From an uncultured Syntrophomonadaceae bacterium (lineage in GTDB: Bacteria > Bacillota > Syntrophomonadia > Syntrophomonadales > Syntrophomonadaceae): DNA of 5,179 bases. The stretch spans positions 1 through 5,179 of the forward strand of contig CALXSZ010000038.1 in the NCBI GenBank assembly GCA_944391275.1, given 5' to 3'. A model generated the notes under the pieces. That model was given only the letters and a program-made list of their open reading frames with translations. It had not been told where the DNA came from and made no database searches. Below are positions 1 through 3,831 of this stretch, piece after piece. A program made the position numbers and the translations under genes. Position 1 is the stretch's first letter, and the number at the start of each line of letters is the position of its first letter.

Positions 1-2
1 AA

Positions 3-104
3 GTGATGCAGAAAAACATCGAGAAATTAAAAAGGCGGTATCCGAATGGGTTTGATGCAGAAAGGAGCGTGAATAGATATGATGAGAAAAAGGCCGGTGA
101 TTAG
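3..104 (+). CDS. MazG-like nucleotide pyrophosphohydrolase, C-terminal fragment (5' end outside window)
   Basis: An open frame enters from the left edge (first full codon at 3) and ends at TAG 102-104, giving 33 residues. The stretch NIEKLKRRYPNGFDAERSVN is typical of the C-terminus of phage MazG-like nucleoside triphosphate pyrophosphohydrolases, which commonly end with NI(E/D)KLK.RYP.GF..E.S.NR. These all-alpha enzymes hydrolyse (d)NTPs to NMP and pyrophosphate and are frequent in phage early/middle regions; the metal-binding EExxD part would lie upstream and is not visible. The gene overlaps the start of the next gene by 26 bases, and the ribosome binding site of that gene (AGGAG 63-67) lies inside it, so the two are probably co-transcribed and translationally coupled. 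The family call rests on this short tail only. Confidence 0.6.
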   Translation: MMQKNIEKLKRRYPNGFDAERSVNRYDEKKAGD

Positions 105-519
105 GATTGCGCCGGATGGTACAAAAAAGCGATATGAATCCGTAAAAGAAGCATCTGAAGAGCAAGGGATAAGTATCGGGTATTTGTCGAAGCGAATTAG
201 TAGCAAACGCCCGATAAGAGGCTATAAATATGAATATGCGGAAGATTCATACATGAATGCAGGGGATAGAATAGTTTGCCCGTTTTATATTTGCAAGACT
301 AGAAACGCAATAAGTTGCGGCGGTTTTAGCAAATATATATCGATGAATACTATGTTTGATAGCATGGAAAAGCGCACTACGCATATCTTGCAATATTGCG
401 CCGACATGAATTATAAAAATTGCAAGTCGTGCGTGGCTATAACGGACATACTTAACGCTGCCGAAGAAAGAAAAAAAGAGAAAACGATAGAACAATTAAG
501 ATGCGAGGTTATGCAATGA
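79..519 (+). CDS. NUMOD1-like DNA-binding module fused to cysteine-rich phage domain
   Basis: The product is 146 residues. Residues 7-55 (VIRIAPDGTKKRYESVKEAS through GYKYEYAED) match the NUMOD1/HTH-like pattern seen in phage proteins and in the DNA-binding tails of HNH homing endonucleases: DGT, aromatic, S..EA, then a basic segment ending GY.(W/Y).Y. No nuclease motif is present. Residues 62-120 form a second module with CPFY (C67) and further cysteines at C72, C80, C107, C115 and C118. The CPFY...I.CGG...KNC layout recalls a small phage protein family common in Clostridia prophages, presumably metal-binding (inference). The tail from 126 is highly charged and probably helical. Start ATG79 is preferred over ATG82 because AGGAG (63-67) sits 11 bases upstream. 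The gene overlaps the next start as ATGA (516-519). Function unknown; DNA binding is the best guess. Confidence 0.75.
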   Translation: MMRKRPVIRIAPDGTKKRYESVKEASEEQGISIGYLSKRISSKRPIRGYKYEYAEDSYMNAGDRIVCPFYICKTRNAISCGGFSKYISMNTMFDSMEKRTTHILQYCADMNYKNCKSCVAITDILNAAEERKKEKTIEQLRCEVMQ

Positions 520-743
520 AAGACAATGGATTTATAATGGTTTCGCACAACGAACTGTCTTATTGGCACAGAAAGCCCGTGTATCGCATAGACGATGATG
601 GTACTAAGCATTGGTATCCTTCGCTGGCAGAAGCCGGCAGAAGGAACTATATAGCGGATTCTGCGATTTGCCATGCGCTTCGAAAACACATCAAACGAGG
701 CGGATATTTTTGGGAATATGCTGATAATGAGGCGGTGATATAA
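516..743 (+). CDS. Small stand-alone NUMOD1-like protein
   Basis: The product is 75 residues. Residues 22-70 repeat the module of the preceding gene: V.RI..DGT...Y.S..EA..., then a basic stretch and RGGYFWEYAD. The two genes therefore look like tandem paralogues, this one without the cysteine-rich tail. ATG516 is chosen over the in-frame ATG501 because GAGG (505-508) lies 7 bases upstream and ATGA (516-519) couples it to the stop of the previous gene. Its own stop TAA (741-743) shares one base with the next ATG (743). No catalytic motif is visible. A role as a small DNA-binding or accessory protein is inferred from the module alone. Confidence 0.7.
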   Translation: MKDNGFIMVSHNELSYWHRKPVYRIDDDGTKHWYPSLAEAGRRNYIADSAICHALRKHIKRGGYFWEYADNEAVI

Positions 744-1156
744 TGACGAAACAAGAATTGCAAGAGGTTCGGTTTTCTAAACAGCGCATTTTGGCACTTG
801 AGCGCAAGATTGAGCATTATCGCGAAATGGCAGAGCAAATTACCGCGAAAATTGACCCGAATGGCGCAGGAGGCGGAAATAGCGGTAGGAGCGCAATTGA
901 AGAAAACGTATGCAGCTTTGTGGACTTTTACAATGAATCGAAAGAGGAGCTGGAACGTTATCTATCATTGTGCCGGAAAGCAGAAAGCCAGATTTCGCAA
1001 ATTAAGGATTCGCAGCAGAAGTCAATATTGGAGATGCGATATATTTGCGGATATAACTGGCAGCAAATAGCAGAGGCACTAGAAATTGACGAGCGATGGA
1101 TGCACAGAATCCACGGTAAAGCTTTGGTTAAAATCGAAGAATTTGACCAGCTTTGA
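743..1156 (+). CDS. ArpU/RinA-type late transcription regulator (sigma-70 region 4-like, DUF1492-like)
   Basis: The product is 137 residues. The N-terminal half (about 1-90) is charged, helical and coiled-coil-like, with a Gly-rich break at 41-48 (GAGGGNSG). Residues 91-133 form a sigma-region-4-like helix-turn-helix: QQKSILEMRYICGYNWQQIA followed by EALEIDERWMHRIHGKAL. That order (short N-terminal helices, S/QxR-spacer, region-4 HTH at the extreme C-terminus) and the place just before the terminase genes are typical of the ArpU/RinA/DUF1492 proteins of Gram-positive phages, which control late genes. ATG743 overlaps the previous stop by one base, with GAGG at 729-732. Its last codons and stop lie inside a run of 10-bp repeats that leads into a promoter (1180-1208), so it may bind right behind its own gene. 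The exact family assignment is from memory. Confidence 0.75.
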   Translation: MTKQELQEVRFSKQRILALERKIEHYREMAEQITAKIDPNGAGGGNSGRSAIEENVCSFVDFYNESKEELERYLSLCRKAESQISQIKDSQQKSILEMRYICGYNWQQIAEALEIDERWMHRIHGKALVKIEEFDQL

Positions 1157-1200
1157 CCAGTAAAAGCCAGTAAAAGCCATTGAAAGCCAGTATTGACATG
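1141..1200 (+). repeat. Five to six 10-bp-phased direct repeats (possible operator/activator array)
   Basis: Read in blocks of ten from 1141, the sequence is ATTTGACCAG, CTTTGACCAG, TAAAAGCCAG, TAAAAGCCAT, TGAAAGCCAG and a weaker TATTGACATG. The core (G/A)CCA is kept in the first five, always in register. A 10-bp spacing puts every copy on nearly the same face of the helix. The array starts in the last codons of the upstream regulator gene and runs over the -35 hexamer at 1180-1185. This is the usual position for cooperative regulator binding; the binding protein is not known, and the regulator at 743-1156 is the natural candidate. Confidence 0.7.
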
Positions 1201-1208
1201 AGTATAAT
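1180..1208 (+). promoter_or_regulatory. Sigma-A type late promoter
   Basis: TTGAAA (1180-1185) and TATAAT (1203-1208) are separated by exactly 17 bases, so the -10 is consensus and the -35 differs at one position. Transcription should start near 1214-1216 and read into the small terminase gene. The -35 is embedded in the last full copies of the 10-bp repeats, and the -10 abuts a long inverted repeat (1210-1267), so both flanks carry likely control elements. A TTGACA at 1193-1198 has no -10 at proper distance and is not the -35. Confidence 0.75.
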
Positions 1209-1209
1209 G

Positions 1210-1267
1210 GTATACGTGAAAGCACGTAAGTGAATTCACCCCTTCACTTACGTGCTTTCGCGTATAC
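1210..1267 (+). repeat. 25-bp near-perfect inverted repeat with 8-base loop at transcript 5' end
   Basis: The left arm 1210-1234 and right arm 1243-1267 are reverse complements over 25 positions. The single difference (T1217 against G1260) still pairs as G-U in RNA. The loop is TTCACCCC (1235-1242). Each arm has GTATAC at its outer end and contains AAAGCACGTAAGTGAA or its complement. The arm begins two bases after the -10, so almost the whole hairpin would form at the 5' end of the late transcript. The following bases (TAAGCTTGG) are not a U-tract, so it is not an ordinary terminator. It could be an operator for a dimer, a 5' stabilising hairpin, an RNase III site, or a packaging-recognition element near the terminase genes. 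Confidence 0.8.
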
Positions 1268-1309
1268 TAAGCTTGGAAATAGCTGCTTGCTCTGCCGCCG
1301 TTTCCGCCT

Positions 1310-1350
1310 GTCCCGTTCCCGGTTGCCGCTGGAGACGGGACTTCTCTTTT
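1310..1350 (+). terminator. Probable rho-independent terminator in the late leader
   Basis: The arms GTCCCGT (1310-1316) and ACGGGAC (1335-1341) pair perfectly. Inside them TCC/GGA and CGG/CCG (around a TTG loop, with small bulges) extend the stem to about 13 pairs. The stem is followed at once by TTCTCTTTT (1342-1350). It lies roughly 130 bases after the predicted start site and 38 bases before the small terminase GTG. It would produce a short leader RNA unless readthrough or antitermination occurs. The T-tract is interrupted by two C residues, so efficiency may be partial. Confidence 0.6.
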
Positions 1351-1371
1351 GTGTTCATTTAATAATGGTAT

Positions 1372-1381
1372 AAGGTGGTGA
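1372..1381 (+). promoter_or_regulatory. Extended Shine-Dalgarno deciding a GTG start
   Basis: AAGGTGGTGA (1372-1381), continuing as TC, matches the complement of the 16S 3' end (AAGGAGGTGATC) with one mismatch over twelve bases. From its GG core to GTG1388 is a normal distance, which supports this non-ATG start for the small terminase gene. Confidence 0.75.
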
Positions 1382-1387
1382 TCGTTC

Positions 1388-1783
1388 GTGCCAGCAGGGC
1401 GGCCAACGACAGAGTTTGACAAAAAGGCATTCTCAGACTTGATCGGGTTCGGGTGCAGCCAGGAAGAAATTTGCTGGTTTTTCCGGAATAGCGATACAGG
1501 GAGGCCAGCAAACCCGGATACTTTATCCAGGTGGTGTAAGCGGACATACGGTCTCAATTTTAAGGAATATAAAGACAAAATGGGGCTCATGCCGTTAAAA
1601 ATTCAGCTGCGCAAGAACCAGCTCGACCTATCAAAAAAGAGCGCAGCTATGGCGATTTGGTTGGGCAAACAGTACCTAGGCCAGCGTGATGAAGTCGTAG
1701 TGGATGCCGGAATTCGTACAAAAGATGACGCATTGAGTGCGAGTTTGCGGGAGATGGCGAAGGAGCTGGAAAGCGATGATTAA
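1388..1783 (+). CDS. terS: Phage terminase small subunit-like HTH protein
   Basis: The product is 131 residues from a GTG start backed by the strong Shine-Dalgarno at 1372-1381. Residues 1-62 are a helix-turn-helix region (MPAGRPTTEFDKKAFSDLIG, then CSQEEICWFF and PDTLSRWCKRTYG), the DNA-recognition part expected of a small terminase. Residues 70-98 (KIQLRKNQLDLSKKSAAMAI, WLGKQYLGQRD) form a helical segment that is characteristic of small terminases of Clostridia and Bacillota phages, probably the oligomerisation part. An acidic tail ends ELESDD. Small terminases bind the pac or cos site and present DNA to the large subunit. It is the first gene after the late promoter and terminator. It overlaps the methyltransferase start by 8 bases. 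Unusually, its large-subunit partner lies 2 kb further on. It could instead be a general HTH protein. Confidence 0.75.
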   Translation: MPAGRPTTEFDKKAFSDLIGFGCSQEEICWFFRNSDTGRPANPDTLSRWCKRTYGLNFKEYKDKMGLMPLKIQLRKNQLDLSKKSAAMAIWLGKQYLGQRDEVVVDAGIRTKDDALSASLREMAKELESDD

Positions 1784-2615
1784 TCTTCTAACCCACTTAT
1801 CTCTATTTACGGGAATTGGCGGGCTTGATCTTGCGGCAGAATGGGCCGGCTTTCAGACGGTGGGGCAGTGCGAGTGGGCGGATTACCCTACAAAGGTGTT
1901 GGAAAAGCACTGGCCAGATGTACCACGCTGGAGGGATGTTCATACATTGACAGGAGAAAGCTTCCATGAAAAGACGGGCCTACAAACAGTTGATATTATT
2001 TCTGGAGGATTCCCCTGCCAGCCATTTTCTACCGCGGGATTAAGAAAGGGTAAAAGTGATGAGCGATATTTGTGGCCTGAATTTCTTAGAATCATACAAG
2101 AATTGCGGCCAAATTGGATTATTGGAGAAAATGTTGTTGGAATCATCGGAATGGAACTCGACGATATTCTCGTTCAATTGGAAGAAGAAGGATACGAAGC
2201 AAGGGTTTTCGTACTACCAGCTTACGCCGTTGGAGCATTACACCAGAGAAATAGAGTCGCCATTGTGGCCCACTCCTGTGGCAATGGATGGAAAGATGAA
2301 AGCAAATCTCAAAAGAGTAGAAATGCTTCTGATGGGAAAGAAAAAATTCGAAAGCAAGAAATCAGGAACTACAGCCTCCATTCAAGGCCTAAACAACTGG
2401 GTTTGCGCACGATGCGCCGCACAGAGTGGGGAAATCCAGATTGGTTACGCGAATCCGGAATTTGTAGAGTGGTTGATGGGCTACCCGATAGGTTGGACAG
2501 GCTGATTTGCTTAGGGAACGCAGTAGTCCCGCAACAGTTTTATCCTATATTTAAAAGCATATTCGATGTAGAAAATGATTGGATGCAGCGGTTCAAGCCG
2601 GATAGCGGCCTATGA
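1776..2615 (+). CDS. DNA (cytosine-5-)-methyltransferase
   Basis: The product is 279 residues and transfers methyl from S-adenosylmethionine to C5 of cytosine in DNA, probably protecting phage DNA from host restriction. Motifs in order: I FTGIGG (11-16, SAM binding); IV GGFPCQPFS with catalytic C81; VI ENV (118-120); VIII QRNR (157-160); a variable target-recognition stretch (about 168-225) rich in K, R, S and N; and motif X GNAVVPQQ (247-254). ATG1776 is preferred over upstream TTG/GTG options because AAGGAG (1760-1765) lies 10 bases before it and motif I follows directly. It overlaps terS by 8 bases. The natural end of this family is near residue 265 (IFDVE); the last dozen residues (NDWMQRFKPDSGL) are read out of frame from a remnant of another methyltransferase. 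A second open frame overlaps residues 95-243. Confidence 0.92.
   Translation: MINLLTHLSLFTGIGGLDLAAEWAGFQTVGQCEWADYPTKVLEKHWPDVPRWRDVHTLTGESFHEKTGLQTVDIISGGFPCQPFSTAGLRKGKSDERYLWPEFLRIIQELRPNWIIGENVVGIIGMELDDILVQLEEEGYEARVFVLPAYAVGALHQRNRVAIVAHSCGNGWKDESKSQKSRNASDGKEKIRKQEIRNYSLHSRPKQLGLRTMRRTEWGNPDWLRESGICRVVDGLPDRLDRLICLGNAVVPQQFYPIFKSIFDVENDWMQRFKPDSGL
2059..2505 (+). CDS. Overlapping +1-frame ORF nested in the C5 methyltransferase gene
   Basis: This 148-residue ORF lies wholly inside the methyltransferase gene in the +1 frame. ATG2059 has AAAGGG (2045-2050) 8 bases upstream, and an in-frame GTG is at 2056. It does not read like random out-of-frame sequence. Residues 31-73 run EWNST, NWKKKDTK, YYQLTP, SPLWPTPVAMDG; residues 101-115 are KSGTTASIQGLNN; residues 132-147 are NPEFVEWLMGYPIGWT. 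I recall W.ST...LTWK...T, FQL.PS, LWPTPTA.D and NP.FVEWLMGFPIGWT as ordered motifs of phage proteins, often annotated as methylase-related. The SPLWPTP codons overlie methyltransferase motif VIII, and EWLMGYPIGWT overlies CRVVDGLPDRLD. It may be a true second product, a frameshift product, or a reading frame shared by descent. No function is assigned, and expression is unproven. Confidence 0.4.
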   Translation: MSDICGLNFLESYKNCGQIGLLEKMLLESSEWNSTIFSFNWKKKDTKQGFSYYQLTPLEHYTREIESPLWPTPVAMDGKMKANLKRVEMLLMGKKKFESKKSGTTASIQGLNNWVCARCAAQSGEIQIGYANPEFVEWLMGYPIGWTG

Positions 2616-2724
2616 CGCTGGGCTGGACTTTGTCGGTTGCGAGATTGACCCGGACTATTTCAAAAAGCAGGAGAAAAGATTTGCAGCGCATACGGCGCAG
2701 TTAAGAGTTGTGGATTTATATTGA
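2575..2724 (+). pseudogene. 3' remnant of an amino (N6-adenine/N4-cytosine) DNA methyltransferase
   Basis: In the frame ending at TGA 2722-2724 the sequence reads MIGCSGSSRIAAYDAGLDFV, then GCEIDPDYFKKQEKRFAAHT and AQLRVVDLY. This is the usual C-terminus of phage N6_N4-class methyltransferases, where (D)P.MGSGSSRIAAYD is the SAM-binding motif I and GCEID follows in the next strand. An in-frame TAG at 2569-2571 cuts it off from anything upstream, and no catalytic (D/N/S)PP(Y/W) motif is present, so only about 48 residues remain. It overlaps the last codons of the C5 methyltransferase in another frame and ends one base before the ATG of the next gene. It appears to be the scar of a deletion that fused the ends of two methyltransferase genes. 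Confidence 0.8.
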
Positions 2725-2725
2725 T

Positions 2726-3322
2726 ATGGATGGATTCGATTTTGATTTTGATTTTCTGGGCGGCATGGATAGCGACGATGAATCGGTATTCCTGCGCAGT
2801 AAAGAAAGGACTTACTTCGATGTTCATGATGGCGCGGAGATTCTATCCCGCCGCGCTGAATTGCCGCAGGACGGCGAAAGCCTGCGCGCGATAAGCTACG
2901 CAGGCGGATTTTCTAGCTGTTCCGTGGTGATTTGGATTGCCGCGAAGGCCAAAATAGAACGAATGTTTGTATCTACGCTTCGCGTTGGCAAGAAAGAAAT
3001 CGATGCGATGCAGGATTTGCACGAAAGCGGTAAACTTGATAGCGCGAGTTTCGTTTTGTGCGGAATCAGCAAGGAAAACAAATCGCTGAAAGGCAAAGAT
3101 TACGGATATACCGAATATTTCGAAGAAAAGTGCGCAGAATGTGGATTTGAATGGTGCTACGCTAAAAATCATAGCAAAGTTATATTGCTTGATACAAGTA
3201 ATGGCAAATTCGTGATTGAAACATCGAGCAATTTCAATGAGAACCCGAAGGTTGAACAATTTTGCATTACTAAAAGTGATTTGATATATAACTTTTATAA
3301 AAGCGGGATATTTGGGGAATAA
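2726..3322 (+). CDS. PLD-like (single HKD motif) phage protein, possible nuclease
   Basis: The product is 198 residues. Residues 145-180 contain YAKNHSKVILLDTSNGKFVI, then ETSSNFNENPKVEQFCI. This gives HxKx4D (H149, K151, D156), then a GS.N-like element (S168, N169) and E177, the phospholipase D superfamily signature. A single HKD copy implies a dimeric active site, as in Nuc and BfiI-type nucleases. The middle (50-115) has alternating hydrophobic strands and helices expected for that fold. The first 20 residues are acidic with an FDFDFDF run coded by three GATTTT units (2738-2755). ATG2726 is chosen because it follows the stop of the methyltransferase remnant by one base, but no good Shine-Dalgarno precedes it; TTG2708 and ATG2765 are alternatives. 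Phosphodiesterase or DNA-end activity is inferred, not shown. It sits between methylation and nuclease genes. Confidence 0.7.
   Translation: MDGFDFDFDFLGGMDSDDESVFLRSKERTYFDVHDGAEILSRRAELPQDGESLRAISYAGGFSSCSVVIWIAAKAKIERMFVSTLRVGKKEIDAMQDLHESGKLDSASFVLCGISKENKSLKGKDYGYTEYFEEKCAECGFEWCYAKNHSKVILLDTSNGKFVIETSSNFNENPKVEQFCITKSDLIYNFYKSGIFGE
2738..2755 (+). repeat. (GATTTT)x3 hexanucleotide repeat
   Basis: Three tandem GATTTT units code the DFDFDF stretch near the start of the PLD-like protein. Slippage by one unit would keep the frame and change the acidic-aromatic tail by two residues. Confidence 0.75.
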
Positions 3323-3342
3323 AATGGAGGGGTTGGAGAGCG

Positions 3343-3831
3343 ATGCTTCAAGTTGTAACTGAGGGAGTGTATTTTCTTTACGACCAAGGAACACTTGTTT
3401 ATGTTGGAGAGTCAAATAACATCTATGGACGCATTGGGCAGCATATCCAATCAGGGGAAAAGAAATTTGATTCTTTCGAAATTTATCCTTGCAACGACAG
3501 AAAACGGCTAGAAGGTTTTTTAATTGAAACATTAAAGCCTAAGTATAATATAGCTCCAGGAAAGTGTTATAATTTTGGACGAGAGACTTTCTGTGATATG
3601 TTTCCATCACAATCAATCGAGGAATGTATTGATTGTTACAATAAAAAATATAATACATACACATTGGATGAAGTTGCTGAAATCTTAGGCACGTATAAAC
3701 GTTGTGTATGCAAAGTTATTGCTAGATACGGAGAAAAAATCCCTGTTTTTAAAATTGACGGGATTTGGAAATTTAAAAAAGATTGGGTAGACGAAAACAA
3801 AGACACTTTGTGGTGTATGATTGATGATTAG
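3343..3831 (+). CDS. GIY-YIG endonuclease with excisionase-like HTH tail (putative free-standing homing endonuclease)
   Basis: The product is 162 residues. Residues 7-70 form a GIY-YIG nuclease domain: GVYFLY (GVY at 8-10), LVYVGES (YVG at 20-22), R30 in NNIYGRIGQH, H34, E57 in LEGFLIETLKPKYN and N69. These match the catalytic Tyr, Tyr, Arg, Glu and Asn positions of the family. Residues 104-153 (YTLDEVAEILGTYKRCVCKV, then KIPVFKIDGIWKFKKDWVDE) resemble the HTH_17/excisionase-type DNA-binding domain. ATG3343 is preceded by GGAGG (3326-3330) and GGAG (3335-3338). It follows the PLD gene by 20 bases and overlaps the terL start by 8 bases. Its DNA is clearly more AT-rich than most neighbouring genes, suggesting a recent arrival. 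Such enzymes often sit beside terminase genes as selfish elements. It might also be a packaging-associated nuclease. Confidence 0.82.
   Translation: MLQVVTEGVYFLYDQGTLVYVGESNNIYGRIGQHIQSGEKKFDSFEIYPCNDRKRLEGFLIETLKPKYNIAPGKCYNFGRETFCDMFPSQSIEECIDCYNKKYNTYTLDEVAEILGTYKRCVCKVIARYGEKIPVFKIDGIWKFKKDWVDENKDTLWCMIDD

Noticed and set aside
798..1070. Alternative + frame inside the ArpU/RinA-like gene
   Set aside because: Composition is biased, no motif is visible, and the main frame shows a clear region-4 HTH.
1193..1198. Consensus TTGACA as a -35 element
   Set aside because: Only 4 bases separate it from TATAAT (1203-1208) and nothing -10-like occurs 16-18 bases downstream. TTGAAA 1180-1185 with a 17-base spacer fits far better.
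1141..1200. CRISPR-like or satellite array
   Set aside because: The units are only 10 bases with no spacers between them, and no cas genes are present. A regulatory array fits better.
1210..1267. The 25-bp hairpin as a terminator of the upstream operon
   Set aside because: It is followed by TAAGCTTGG rather than a U-tract and starts at the predicted transcription start of the downstream operon.
1290..1361. Possible short peptide read across the leader before terS
   Set aside because: A + frame (GCT GCT TGC ... ATT TAA) is open but has no start codon with a Shine-Dalgarno, and the sequence is better explained by the terminator hairpin.
1267..1590. Minus-strand open frame over the leader and start of terS
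   Set aside because: It runs antisense through the inverted structures and the terS HTH region, with no motif or Shine-Dalgarno, so it is not supported as a gene.
2843..3532. Long minus-strand open frame (229 codons)
   Set aside because: It lies opposite the PLD-like and GIY-YIG genes, crosses their boundary, has no ribosome binding site and no recognisable motif. The + strand genes carry clear family signatures, so this is a shadow.
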